A stretch of 64,000 nt of DNA from an uncultured Oscillospiraceae bacterium (GTDB lineage Bacteria; Bacillota; Clostridia; Oscillospirales; Ruminococcaceae), in NCBI GenBank assembly GCA_910583935.1, contig CAJTZM010000002.1, forward strand, positions 62,001 to 126,000. The letters run 5' to 3'. Made by a program: the position numbers and the translations under genes. Below are positions 32,554 to 42,408 of this stretch, piece by piece. Every line of letters starts with the position of its first letter. Within the stretch, counting starts at the first letter, position 1. The notes below the pieces were generated by a model. The model made no database searches. It had not been told where the DNA came from and saw only the letters and a program-made list of their open reading frames with translations.

Positions 32554-35500
32554 TTATATGTTTTTCATCCCCAGCTTGCTTTCGATTTCCGATACCTCCA
32601 GGGCCAGAATTTTGGATACGCCCTCCTCCTGCATTGTCACACCGTACAGCACGTCCGCGTGCTCCATAGTGCCGCGGCGGTGGGTGATGGCGATAAACTG
32701 GGTGTACCGGTTCAGCCGCCGCAGATACTCCGCAAATTTGTTGACGTTTACATCGTCCAGCGCCGCCTCGATTTCATCCAACAGGCAAAAGGGCGCCGGC
32801 CGGACCTTTAAAATTGCAAAATAGATCGCGATGGCCACAAAGGCCTGCTCTCCGCCGGAAAGGGCCGCCAAATTTTTTATGATCTTTCCGGGCGGCTGGA
32901 CATAGATCTCTACGCCCGATTCCAGCACGTCCTCCCCCTCTGTCAGCTTCAGCTGCGCCTTTCCGCCGCCGAACAGCTCGGCGAAAATTTCCGAGAAATG
33001 CCGGTTAATCCGCTCAAAGCTGTCCGCAAAAAGCTCCCGCATCTGGACTGTCAGATCCTGAATCAGCTGCTGCAGCTTCGCTTTGGACCGCTCCACATCC
33101 TCCATCTGCCCGGACAAAAACGCGTATCTCCCCGACACCTGCTCATATTCCTCAATTGCCTCGACATTGACCGTGCCCAGAGCGCGGATTTTTCCCTTGA
33201 CCTCCCCCAACAGCCGGTTGGATTGACTGACGTCCTCTGCCGGGTTGGCCGCCGCCTGTGCCTGGGACCGGGTGATTTCGTATTCATCCCACATTTTGGA
33301 TATGATCAGGTCATATTCCTTCTGCACCGCCGATTTTTTGTCCTCCAGCCGGAGCAGCTCCCCGGCGTATTTTTCCTTCTGCACCAAAATCTCCTTTTCA
33401 TTCTGGCGCAGGACGGTGGTCTGTCTTTCAATCTGCTGGCGCAATTCGGTCTGTCCGGCGATCTCTTTGCGGCAGCCTTCAATCTGCTTCAGCCGGTCTT
33501 CGGACTGTTGTTGTATAAAAGCGATCTCCTCTCGGATCTGCCGGTTTTGCTCCGCTAAGTCCTCCAGCCGCTCTCGGACCGATTCCAGCTGCTTTTTCTG
33601 GTCGGACCGGCGGCTTTCCTGCTCGGCCACCGCCTGCTCTAACAGCGCGATTTCCTGGCCGATCGCCATTTTTTCCAGCTGTAAGGCGCTGTGGGTCTCA
33701 ACGGCCTCCTCCCGCTCCCGCCGGGCGGACTGAACCGCCTCCTCCAAGGCCGCCAGCTCCTCCCGGAAAGAGGACAGGGCCGACTGCGCCTCGTCCAGCT
33801 TTCTCTCTTCCTGCCGGCATTGCTCCTCCAGCAGCTCGATCTGACGCACCAAACTGCTTTGCTGATCCTCCGACCGATTATGATCGGCCTGCAGCTCCTC
33901 CAGCATGGCACCCAGACGTTTTTCCTCCATTTGATACCGCATCTGATCCTCCAGCGCGGTTTTGCGCTCCGCCTCTATCCCCGCAGACTGGGCCTGCAAC
34001 GCCGCAATTTCCCGGCGCAGGGTGCCCAGCTCTCCATTAAAAGCGTCGGATCTTTCCCGGCAGGCCGCCGCCTGCTCCTGCAAAGCGCGGATCTCTCCTC
34101 GCCGGCTTAACAGCCCGGTATTTTTCCCAGCCGATCCGCCAGTCATCGAGCCGCCTGCGTGGATTAGCTGCCCGTCCAGCGTCACGATGCGGAACCGGTA
34201 GCCGTATTGCTTTGCCATCCGGATTCCCTCGTCCAAATCGGAGACCACCGCCACGCGCCCCAAAACCGACTCCACAACGCCCCGGTACCTCTCATGGCAG
34301 CGGACCAGCTGGGAGCCGATTCCGATAAACCCTTCAAAACGCTCCAGCCCGCTAACCTGCAAAAGCCCTCCCTTTACCGACGTCAGCGGCAGAAAGGTCG
34401 CGCGGCCGGCGCCGCTTTTTTTCAGCGCCTCAATGGCCCGCTTTGCGGCCTGCTCATCCTCGGTCACAATGTTCTGCAAAGCGCCGCCGGCCGCCATCTC
34501 GATGGCCGTAAGATAGGGGGCGTCCACCTGCAAAAGACCGGACAAAGGGCCGTGGATCCCCCGCAGTGTGCCGCCGCGGCTTTGGTTTAACACATATTTT
34601 ACGCTGTAGGCAAAGCCCTCCATATTCCGTTCCAATTCCTCCAGCAAGGCGGCGCGCTGATTCTGCTCTTTTATTCTAAGCTCCAGCTGCTCCTTTTGCC
34701 CGGACAGCGCCCGCTCCTTCTCCTGTCGGGAAGAAAGCTTCATCTGTACGCCCTTTGCCGAGTTGGAAAGGCCCTCCAGCGTCTCGACCAGCGTCTCGAC
34801 CAGCTGGCTGACATCCTGAAGCTCCTTTTGGAATTGGGAAAGCTTTTCCTTTTTTTCCTCCTTGCCCGTCTCCAGCAAGACCTTGCGTTCCCTCGCGTCC
34901 TCCAAAGCGTTTTGCTTCGTCACCGCCAGCACCCTTTGTTCAGACAGGGAAAAGGTAAGACGGGCCTCCTCTTCCTTTTTTTCCGCCAGCCTTTTTGCCA
35001 TCTGCGAAAGCTGTTCCTGCCTTTTTTGATCCTCCCGATCCACCAAATCAATCTGCGATGTAATCTGCTCCTGTTTTTTTAGCAAGCCGCGCTTTTTTTC
35101 CTCCTGCCTTTTTATATACTGCAAAAAGGCGTCTTCCGAATCTGCGGCGGATTGCTGCTCCTTCTCAAGCATCTGCGCCGACCGTTCATTGTGGGAAATA
35201 TCATTTTGCAAAACCGCAATCCGGGAGCTGGACGAGGCGATTTCCTCCTCCAGGCGCGCCATATTGCCCCGAAGCTGCTCAATCTGAGCGCCGGCCTTCT
35301 GCATAGAGCCAAACAGCGCCTCCATCTGCCCGCCGAGCTCCTCCAGCTCTTTTTCGACCTGCTCTTGCTCCAGCCGCCCAACCGTCTGCCGATCGGTCAG
35401 CTCACGCAGCTGCGCCGTCATGCCGTCCAGCTGCGCAGTCCACAAAGAAAGCTCAAGCTCTTTTTTTTGCTCTGCCAGCTCTATAAAGTGCCTCGCCTTT

Positions 35501-36129
35501 TCCGATTGGACCCTTAAAGGACCGATTCGATCCTCTAGTTCGGTCATAATATCCTTTAAGCGCAAAAGATTCTCCTGGGTTTGGGCCAGCTTCCGCTCCG
35601 CCTCGGTTTTTCGGTAACGGTATTTAGAGATACCCGCCGCTTCCTCGAAGATCTCACGCCGCTGGGTGCTTTTGGCCCCGATAATCTCGGCGATTTTCCC
35701 CTGGCCGATCATGGAGTAGCCGTCTCGCCCCAGGCCTGTATCCATAAACAGCTCGTGAATATCCTTTAACCGGACCGCGCTGCCGTTAATTCGATATTCG
35801 CTCTCCCCACTGCGGTACAGCTTGCGGGAAACGGCAATTTCGTCGGTATCGACCGAAAGCCGCCGGTCCTCGTTTCCAATGGTCAGCGTCACCTGAGAAA
35901 AGCCCATGGGCCGGCGCAGCTGCGTCCCGCCAAAAATGACATCCTCCATTTTGTCTCCCCGCAGCGTTTTGGAGGACTGTTCGCCCAACACCCAGCGGAC
36001 CGCGTCAGCGATATTGCTTTTCCCGCTGCCGTTAGGTCCCACCACCGCCGTCAGCCCCTTGCCGAATTCCAGCTTCACACGGTCCGGAAAAGATTTAAAT
36101 CCATTGATCTCCAAGTACTTTAAATACAA
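32554..36129 (-). CDS. smc: Chromosome segregation protein SMC
   Basis: A 1191-residue SMC ATPase. Walker A (VVGPNGSGKSNIADA) is at residues 30-44; long coiled coils flank the hinge at about 500-660 (SRGGTLRGIHGPLSGLLQV ... AAGGALQNIVTEDEQ, then GGSMTGGSAGKNTGLLSRRG). The C-terminal signature is LSGGEQAFVAIAIYFAIL and Walker B is PFCLLDEIEAALDD. It works with ScpA/ScpB to compact and separate chromosomes. Its start overlaps the radical SAM gene by ten bases. Confidence 0.98.
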   Translation of the reverse strand: MYLKYLEINGFKSFPDRVKLEFGKGLTAVVGPNGSGKSNIADAVRWVLGEQSSKTLRGDKMEDVIFGGTQLRRPMGFSQVTLTIGNEDRRLSVDTDEIAVSRKLYRSGESEYRINGSAVRLKDIHELFMDTGLGRDGYSMIGQGKIAEIIGAKSTQRREIFEEAAGISKYRYRKTEAERKLAQTQENLLRLKDIMTELEDRIGPLRVQSEKARHFIELAEQKKELELSLWTAQLDGMTAQLRELTDRQTVGRLEQEQVEKELEELGGQMEALFGSMQKAGAQIEQLRGNMARLEEEIASSSSRIAVLQNDISHNERSAQMLEKEQQSAADSEDAFLQYIKRQEEKKRGLLKKQEQITSQIDLVDREDQKRQEQLSQMAKRLAEKKEEEARLTFSLSEQRVLAVTKQNALEDARERKVLLETGKEEKKEKLSQFQKELQDVSQLVETLVETLEGLSNSAKGVQMKLSSRQEKERALSGQKEQLELRIKEQNQRAALLEELERNMEGFAYSVKYVLNQSRGGTLRGIHGPLSGLLQVDAPYLTAIEMAAGGALQNIVTEDEQAAKRAIEALKKSGAGRATFLPLTSVKGGLLQVSGLERFEGFIGIGSQLVRCHERYRGVVESVLGRVAVVSDLDEGIRMAKQYGYRFRIVTLDGQLIHAGGSMTGGSAGKNTGLLSRRGEIRALQEQAAACRERSDAFNGELGTLRREIAALQAQSAGIEAERKTALEDQMRYQMEEKRLGAMLEELQADHNRSEDQQSSLVRQIELLEEQCRQEERKLDEAQSALSSFREELAALEEAVQSARREREEAVETHSALQLEKMAIGQEIALLEQAVAEQESRRSDQKKQLESVRERLEDLAEQNRQIREEIAFIQQQSEDRLKQIEGCRKEIAGQTELRQQIERQTTVLRQNEKEILVQKEKYAGELLRLEDKKSAVQKEYDLIISKMWDEYEITRSQAQAAANPAEDVSQSNRLLGEVKGKIRALGTVNVEAIEEYEQVSGRYAFLSGQMEDVERSKAKLQQLIQDLTVQMRELFADSFERINRHFSEIFAELFGGGKAQLKLTEGEDVLESGVEIYVQPPGKIIKNLAALSGGEQAFVAIAIYFAILKVRPAPFCLLDEIEAALDDVNVNKFAEYLRRLNRYTQFIAITHRRGTMEHADVLYGVTMQEEGVSKILALEVSEIESKLGMKNI

Positions 36130-37139
36130 TCTTTCACTTCCTTTATGAAAAAAGGCTCCTCCCTTGGCACCGAGCCGTCCGAAAGAATCTGCACCTGGTA
36201 TCCCGCCTGGGACAGCCGCCGGAGATTCTCCCGCTTTTGCCCAACCGCCTGCGATAATTGCGCTGGATGGACTAAAACACGCAGCGCCTTTTGAGAAAGG
36301 CCGTCCTGCTCCAGCCGTTTTAGCAACCGCTCAAGCCATACCTGAGAATAACACAGCTCCCCAAAAGCCGGATGATACGGGCCCCCAAGATAGCTTAGCT
36401 CCAGCGCTTTTTGGGCGTGCAGCCCAACGCGGATCACCGAAATTCCTCGATCCTCGAAAAAGCGCAGCAGCCAAGCTGTTCTGTCAACCGCCTCTTCCAC
36501 CGTCAGCGGGATATATTTTCCTGCTTTGTACCAACAGGCAAGCTCGGTCCCCTCCAGGACCAACACAGGATAAATCCGGACGCAGTCGGGCCGAAGCTGG
36601 GCAATTTTTTCCGCCGTCCGTTGATGTCCATTCTCTCTTTCTCCCGGCAGACCGACCATCATCTGTAAGCCCAGTGAAAATCCCGCCGACCGGATCCAAT
36701 CCGCCGCCTGGACCGTCTGGCCTGCCGTGTGCCCCCTCCCGTTTTGGGAGAGCACCGCATCGTCCATGCTTTGGGCGCCCAGCTCCACCGTCGTAACACC
36801 GTAGGCCTTTAAAACCTCCAAAATTTCCGGGGAAACCGCGTCCGGCCTGGTGGATAGGCGGATGCCGTCAAACGAGCCGTCCGCCACAAATGGATAAGCC
36901 GCTTTTAATAAGGACCGCATCAGCACCGGATCAATAGCGGTAAAGCTGCCGCCAAAAAAGGCGATTTCCGCTGGGGAATCTCGATTTTCCAGCTGCTTTT
37001 TGGCCTTTTCACAGACTCTTTTTACCTCGTCCGGGCTGGGCGGGGAACCCGTCCCGCTGATTCTTCGCTGATCGCAAAAGCTGCACCGGTGCGGGCATCC
37101 CAAATGAGGTACAAAAAACGCGACATTGGCGTGCTTCAT
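36120..37139 (-). CDS. Elp3-like radical SAM protein
   Basis: A 339-residue radical SAM enzyme. The cluster motif is CPHRCSFCDQ (CxxxCxxC) at about residues 15-24, followed by the AFFGGSFTAID segment and VELGAQSMDDAVLSQNGRGH, all typical of the Elp3-related group that Firmicutes encode between rnc and smc. It lacks the Elp3 acetyltransferase domain. The substrate is unknown; a tRNA or protein modification is plausible. Four-base overlap with rnc. Confidence 0.9.
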   Translation of the reverse strand: MKHANVAFFVPHLGCPHRCSFCDQRRISGTGSPPSPDEVKRVCEKAKKQLENRDSPAEIAFFGGSFTAIDPVLMRSLLKAAYPFVADGSFDGIRLSTRPDAVSPEILEVLKAYGVTTVELGAQSMDDAVLSQNGRGHTAGQTVQAADWIRSAGFSLGLQMMVGLPGERENGHQRTAEKIAQLRPDCVRIYPVLVLEGTELACWYKAGKYIPLTVEEAVDRTAWLLRFFEDRGISVIRVGLHAQKALELSYLGGPYHPAFGELCYSQVWLERLLKRLEQDGLSQKALRVLVHPAQLSQAVGQKRENLRRLSQAGYQVQILSDGSVPREEPFFIKEVKDCI

Positions 37140-37828
37140 TGCCCCATCAGTTCCAGCGCGATTTTTGCCGCCGCCTGCTCCGCGCTTTTTTTCGAGCGCC
37201 CCTCTCCGCGGCCGATGACGTTGCTGTTTAAATGCACCTCAACGGCAAAATGCTTGTTGTGATCCGGTCCCGATTCCTCGACCAGCTCATAGGTCACCCG
37301 CTCTTCGGGATTTTTTTGGATGATCTCCTGCAATATGGTTTTATAATCCTTAAACGCCGCTGTTGTGTGATTTTCCACCGCAGGCACCGTATAGTGCAAA
37401 ACAAGCTTTTTGGCTTCCTGCATCCCACCGTCTAAATAAACCGCGGCAATGACCGCCTCGAAGGCGTCGGCCAAAATCGAGGGACGCTGCCGACCGCCGG
37501 TGGCTTCTTCCCCCTTTCCCAACAGAAGGAATTCACCTAGCCCCAGCTGTAAGGCATACTGGCAAAGGGCCTTTTCACAGACCAGGGCGGCCCGCAGCTT
37601 AGTCAGCTCTCCCTCAGGCAGATGCGAATAATGCCGGAACAGATAGTCCGATACAATAATCGACAGCACTGCGTCGCCCAAAAACTCCTGCCGCTCATTG
37701 CAGGGGATATCCTTTTTTCCCTCGTTGGCGTAGGACGAGTGGGTCAGGGCGATCACCAGGTACTTTTCTTCCCGAAAAACATAATCTAATTTTTTTTGAA
37801 ATATTTTGAAATCTGTTTGTCCACTCAT
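37136..37828 (-). CDS. rnc: Ribonuclease III
   Basis: A 230-residue enzyme with the RNase III signature NERQEFLGDAVLSIIVSDYL (residues about 40-59), ILADAFEAVIAAVYLDGG with the second metal site, and a C-terminal dsRNA-binding domain ending SKKSAEQAAAKIALE. It cleaves double-stranded RNA in rRNA maturation. It follows plsX by 13 bases. Confidence 0.98.
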   Translation of the reverse strand: MSGQTDFKIFQKKLDYVFREEKYLVIALTHSSYANEGKKDIPCNERQEFLGDAVLSIIVSDYLFRHYSHLPEGELTKLRAALVCEKALCQYALQLGLGEFLLLGKGEEATGGRQRPSILADAFEAVIAAVYLDGGMQEAKKLVLHYTVPAVENHTTAAFKDYKTILQEIIQKNPEERVTYELVEESGPDHNKHFAVEVHLNSNVIGRGEGRSKKSAEQAAAKIALELMGQ

Positions 37829-37841
37829 GTGCTTTGGCTCC

Positions 37842-38843
37842 TTATTCCTTGGCCTTCATTTCCGCTAGATACCCTTCAATGGACCCGATGACATTCTGTC
37901 TGGCAAAACGGACCGCCTGTCCAACGGCGTTTTTAAACGCCTTTGCGTCAGAACTTCCGTGGGCCTTGATAGTGGGCTTGGAAATCCCCAGCAGCGCTGC
38001 GCCGCCATACTCCTTGTAATCCATTTTCTTTTTAAATTCCGCCAAGCCGCCCTTTAAAGTCAAGGCGGCCAGCTTGGTCGCCGTGTTTTTCATAAGGATA
38101 CCCTTGATCTGGCCGATCAAGGCCTTACTTAACCCCTCGGTCAATTTTAACACAATGTTGCCGGTAAACCCGTCGCACACCGCCACGTCGCAGCCGCCCT
38201 GGGGGAGCTGCCGTGCCTCAATATTGCCGACAAAATGAAGCGGCGACTCGGTTAAAAGCCTGTACGCCTCCTGCTGAAGCGGCGTGCCCTTGTGCTCCTC
38301 CGCGCCGTTGTTAATAAGCGCTACCCGCGGATTTTCCACGTCCAGAATCTTATTCATATAGGCGGCGCCCATGGCCCCAAACTGCACCAGCATCTCCGGC
38401 CGGCACTCGGCGTTGGCGCCGCAATCGATGAGCATGTACCGCCCCTCTACCGTGGGAATCACCGGGGCCAGCGCCGCACGCTTAATCCCTTTAATCCGCT
38501 TGACGATATGGCTCGCGCCGACCACAAACGCGCCGGTGCTGCCCGCACTGACAAAGGCGTCGCCTCTGCCCTCGGATAAAAGCCTTAAGCCTACAGCCAG
38601 GGAGGAATCCCGATATCCTTTTAAAATCGCGGTGGGCGGCGCGTTCATATCCATCACCTGCGATGCATGGACAATCTCCATTTTCTCCAACGAAACGCCG
38701 TTTTCCGCGGCAACTCTGCGGATCGTCTCCTCGTCGCCGGTCAGGATTATCCCGACGCCGTATTCCTCCGCCGCCATCGCGCAGCCCTTTAAAATTTCCA
38801 GCGGCGCGTTATCTCCGCCGAATGCGTCTGCAATTATTTTCAT
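37842..38843 (-). CDS. plsX: Phosphate acyltransferase PlsX
   Basis: A 333-residue enzyme with IIADAFGGDNAPLEILKG at the N-terminus (the family has 'D-A-x-G-G-D-x-A-P'), FVSAGSTGAFV, LIDCGANAEC and CDGFTGNIVLK. It converts acyl-ACP to acyl-phosphate for phospholipid synthesis. There is no acpP gene between plsX and rnc, where many Firmicutes have one. Confidence 0.97.
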   Translation of the reverse strand: MKIIADAFGGDNAPLEILKGCAMAAEEYGVGIILTGDEETIRRVAAENGVSLEKMEIVHASQVMDMNAPPTAILKGYRDSSLAVGLRLLSEGRGDAFVSAGSTGAFVVGASHIVKRIKGIKRAALAPVIPTVEGRYMLIDCGANAECRPEMLVQFGAMGAAYMNKILDVENPRVALINNGAEEHKGTPLQQEAYRLLTESPLHFVGNIEARQLPQGGCDVAVCDGFTGNIVLKLTEGLSKALIGQIKGILMKNTATKLAALTLKGGLAEFKKKMDYKEYGGAALLGISKPTIKAHGSSDAKAFKNAVGQAVRFARQNVIGSIEGYLAEMKAKE

Positions 38844-38882
38844 AAGAAAGCCCGCCTTTCTGTGATTGATTCATTCTTCCGC

Positions 38883-40220
38883 TTATTTCCGCAAAAGGGC
38901 GTCCCCTGTCCGGGATCGAAAGTCCGCCAGGCACCGTTCAAAGCTTTCCAGAGCCCTTTCCGCTGCCGCCTGATAACGAAGGGACTTGTCCTTAATCCTC
39001 TCTGGATTCGGCGGCAAAAGGCCCATATTACTGCCCATGGGCTGAAAATCGGTTACCGTCGGGTCGCTGATGTAGGCGGCCAGCGCCCCCATCATAGTGT
39101 CCTGCGGCAGGATCAGCGGTTCCTTTTCCTTTAGGGCCATGGCCAAATTGATCCCCGCCAAAATCCCCGACGACGACGATTCGATGTAGCCTTCCACGCC
39201 GGTGATCTGCCCGGCAAAATAAATCCGCCGGTCTTTTTTGAGGCAGTAGGTCCTGTCCAGCAGCTGGGGACTGTTTAAAAAGGTGTTGCGGTGCATAACG
39301 CCATAGCGGACAAACGAGGCGTTTTCCAGTCCTGGGATCATGGAAAAAACGCGTTTTTGCTCCGAAAAAAGCAGATTGGTCTGAAAGCCCACCAGATTAT
39401 ACAAAGACTTTTGGGCGTTTTCCGCCCGCAGTTGGACCACTGCCCAGGGCCGGCGCCCCGTCCTAGGATCCTTTAGGCCCACCGGTTTTAGGGGGCCGTA
39501 CCGGATGGAATCGCTTCCCCGCTTGGCCAATACCTCCACTGGCATACACCCCTCGTAAACCTTCATCCGGTCCTTTTCGAAGGATTTGAGCTCCACCTGC
39601 CGTGCGGAAACCAGCGCCTGGTGAAACGCCTCGTATTCCTCACGGTTCATAGGGCAGTTGATATAATCGTCCTCGCCTTTTCCATAACGGGCAGCGAAAA
39701 ACGCCTTGTTCATGTCGATGCTGTCGAAGCTCACGATGGGAGACGCCGCATCGTAAAAGCTTAAATACGCTTCCCCCAAAAGCTGCTCAATCGCGCCAGA
39801 GAGCTTCTCGCTGGTCAGGGGACCCGAGGCGACAATCACCGGCCCGTCGGGGATTTCGGCCACTTCCTCACGGCACACCTTAATCAGCGGATGGCTTTGT
39901 ATTTTCTGCGTCACCCGATCGGAAAACAGCTGCCGGTCCACCGCCAGAGCGCCACCGGCGGGCACCGCCGTCTCTCGGGCGCATTGGACGACGATCGATC
40001 CCAACCGGGCCATCTCTTCCTTGAGAAGCCCCGCCGCCGAACCGATCCGGTCAGCCTTGAGCGAATTAGAGCAGACCAGCTCCGCAAAGCCCTCGTAGTG
40101 ATGAGCTGGGGAAAATTTGACCGGCTTCATCTCATACAGCGTCACCAAAATGCCGCGACAGGCCAGCTGCCAGGCTGCCTCGCAGCCTGCCAGACCCGCA
40201 CCGATTACCGAAGCCGTCAT
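38883..40220 (-). CDS. trmFO: tRNA (uracil-54-C5)-methyltransferase, folate-dependent
   Basis: About 445 residues. N-terminal FAD-binding VIGAGLAGCEAAWQLA, then CSNSLKADR (conserved Cys), GALAVDRQLFS, YINCPMNREEYE and QITGVEGYIESSSSG. It methylates U54 of tRNA using methylene-tetrahydrofolate and FADH2. The ATG at 40220 overlaps the topA stop by four bases; upstream codons to 40265 are excluded. Confidence 0.97.
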   Translation of the reverse strand: MTASVIGAGLAGCEAAWQLACRGILVTLYEMKPVKFSPAHHYEGFAELVCSNSLKADRIGSAAGLLKEEMARLGSIVVQCARETAVPAGGALAVDRQLFSDRVTQKIQSHPLIKVCREEVAEIPDGPVIVASGPLTSEKLSGAIEQLLGEAYLSFYDAASPIVSFDSIDMNKAFFAARYGKGEDDYINCPMNREEYEAFHQALVSARQVELKSFEKDRMKVYEGCMPVEVLAKRGSDSIRYGPLKPVGLKDPRTGRRPWAVVQLRAENAQKSLYNLVGFQTNLLFSEQKRVFSMIPGLENASFVRYGVMHRNTFLNSPQLLDRTYCLKKDRRIYFAGQITGVEGYIESSSSGILAGINLAMALKEKEPLILPQDTMMGALAAYISDPTVTDFQPMGSNMGLLPPNPERIKDKSLRYQAAAERALESFERCLADFRSRTGDALLRK

Positions 40221-42310
40221 TCGTCTTTCAGTCCCCTTTCGTAATCGCAGCCTTCCTTCGCGCAATAGATTTTTCCCATTTTCCCGGACTTTTTAAATAA
40301 GGTCGCGCCGCATTGGGGACAGACCTCCTTCAGCGGCAGATCCCAGGTCATAAAGCCGCATTGAGGATTGTGCTCGCAGCCGTAGTAAACCTTCCCCTTT
40401 TTGGACTTTTTGGCCAATACCTTCCCGCCGCACAGCGGGCACAGCCCACCGGTGTCCTGCACGATTTTGCGGGTATTTTTACATTCGGGAAAGCCGGGAC
40501 AGGCCAAAAACTTGCCGAAACGCCCGGTTTTAATCACCATTTTCCGGCCGCACAGCTCGCAAATCTCATCGGTCTCCTCGTCCGGCACCTTGATGCGGGT
40601 TCCGTCCATATTTTTTTCCGCCTGGGTCAGGGTGGCGGCGAAATCCTCGTAGAATTCCGACAGGGTGTCGACCCAGTTGGTCTCCCCCTCCTCCACCTCG
40701 TCCAAATTCTTTTCCATTTGGGCGGTGAAGCCCAGGTCCACAATCTTTTTAAACTGCTTTTTCATCAGCTGGGTCACCACCTCGCCTAAAGCCGTGGGCT
40801 TCAGCGCCTTGGCCTCCCGCTCCACATATCCGCGGGAAAGGATGGTGGTGATGGTCGGCGCGTAGGTGCTGGGCCGGCCGATTCCCTTTTCCTCCAGCGT
40901 CTTAATGAGCGAAGCTTCGGTAAACCGTGGCGGCGGCTGGGTAAAATGCTGCGTTCCCTCCAGGCTTTTCAGCTTCAGGGCGTCGCCCTTTTCCAGCGGC
41001 GGCAAAGCGCCGGAGGAGCCTTCCTCCCCTTCGGCGGATTCCTCCTTGCTTTCTTCATACAAAACCGTATAGCCGTCGAACTTCACCGTATAGCCTGAGG
41101 CCTTAAACAGGTATTCCCCCGCCCGGATGTCCACCGAAACCGTGTCCAGCAAGGCGGTGGCCATCTGGCTGGCGATGAAACGCTCCCACACCAGTTTGTA
41201 AAGCTTATACTGGTCGGCAGAAAGGCTCCCCTTCACCTGATCCGGCGACAGCTCCGGCATGGTGGGACGAATGGCCTCGTGAGCGTCCTGTGCGTTATTT
41301 TTAGATTTGTAGGCCCGGCGCTTTGGCGGCAGATAGTTTTTGCCATAGCGCTGCGCGATAAAGTCCGCCGCCTGCTGCGCCGCCTCATCGGAAATGCGCA
41401 GGGAGTCGGTACGCATATAGGTGATGAGCCCCACCGCGCCCATATCGCCGACCTCAACCCCTTCATACAGCTCCTGGGCCGCCTTCATGGTTCGCCGCGC
41501 CTGAAATCCCAGACGGCGGGACGCCTCCTGCTGCAGGGTGCTGGTGGTAAACGGCGGCGCCGGAGACTTTTTCCGTACGCTTTTTTTCACGTTTTCCACC
41601 ACAAAGGGCTGCCCTTCCAGCTCCTTGAGGATCGCGTCGGCCTCTTCCTTTGTGTGAATGGATATTTTTTTGTCTTTTCCGTATAGTTTGGCGGCAAAAG
41701 CCTTGCGGCCGGTTTTTCCCAAAAGCTTTGCGTCAATGGACCAGTATTCCTCCGGCTTAAATTTCCGGATCTCCTCCTCCCGGTCTACAATAATGCGCAC
41801 CGCAACCGACTGCACCCGTCCCGCAGAAAGACCCCGGCGCACCTTTTTCCACAAAAAGGGGCTGAGCTTGTATCCCACAATCCTGTCCAGAATCCGCCGG
41901 GTCTGCTGGGCGTTGACCAGATCCATATCCACCTGCCGGGGCGACGCCATGCCCGACTGCACGCCGGATTTGGTGATTTCGTTAAAGGTAACGCGATTGG
42001 CCTCGTTTAAATTCATCCCCAAAAGGTAGGCCAGATGCCAGGAGATGGCCTCGCCCTCCCGGTCTGGGTCGGTCGCCAGATAAATTTCGTCGCTCTTCTT
42101 CCCCTTTTTCTTCAGGGTCTCGACCAACTCCTCCTTCCCTTTGATTTCAACATAGTCCGGCTGAAAGCCGTGCTCAATATCAATTCCCAGCTTGCTTTTA
42201 GGCAAATCGCGGATATGCCCCATGGAAGCCACGACGTCGTAGCCTGCGCCAAGATATTTTTGAATGGTCTTTGCCTTTGCGGGAGACTCGACAATCACAA
42301 GTTTAGACAT
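40217..42310 (-). CDS. topA: DNA topoisomerase I
   Basis: About 697 residues. TOPRIM domain at the start (MSKLVIVESPAKAKTIQKYL; ATDPDREGEAISWHL), active-site Tyr in GLITYMRTDSLRIS, and three C-terminal C4 zinc ribbons (from CELCGRKM, CPLCGGKV and CPQCGATL). It relaxes negative supercoils. The ATG at 42310 gives the universal MSKLVIVESP start; eleven upstream codons are left out. Confidence 0.98.
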   Translation of the reverse strand: MSKLVIVESPAKAKTIQKYLGAGYDVVASMGHIRDLPKSKLGIDIEHGFQPDYVEIKGKEELVETLKKKGKKSDEIYLATDPDREGEAISWHLAYLLGMNLNEANRVTFNEITKSGVQSGMASPRQVDMDLVNAQQTRRILDRIVGYKLSPFLWKKVRRGLSAGRVQSVAVRIIVDREEEIRKFKPEEYWSIDAKLLGKTGRKAFAAKLYGKDKKISIHTKEEADAILKELEGQPFVVENVKKSVRKKSPAPPFTTSTLQQEASRRLGFQARRTMKAAQELYEGVEVGDMGAVGLITYMRTDSLRISDEAAQQAADFIAQRYGKNYLPPKRRAYKSKNNAQDAHEAIRPTMPELSPDQVKGSLSADQYKLYKLVWERFIASQMATALLDTVSVDIRAGEYLFKASGYTVKFDGYTVLYEESKEESAEGEEGSSGALPPLEKGDALKLKSLEGTQHFTQPPPRFTEASLIKTLEEKGIGRPSTYAPTITTILSRGYVEREAKALKPTALGEVVTQLMKKQFKKIVDLGFTAQMEKNLDEVEEGETNWVDTLSEFYEDFAATLTQAEKNMDGTRIKVPDEETDEICELCGRKMVIKTGRFGKFLACPGFPECKNTRKIVQDTGGLCPLCGGKVLAKKSKKGKVYYGCEHNPQCGFMTWDLPLKEVCPQCGATLFKKSGKMGKIYCAKEGCDYERGLKDE

Positions 42311-42408
42311 GCAACCCCACCCTATTTTTGTAATCTTTACCACCTGACAAAAGGCGGCTGTATGGTTTGCCGCGGACGCACCGGTTTCAGCCGCCCACAG
42401 CCAATTTT

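Noticed and set aside
32998..35517. Several long plus-strand open frames opposite smc
   Set aside because: They are antisense shadows of the GC-rich coiled-coil coding sequence.
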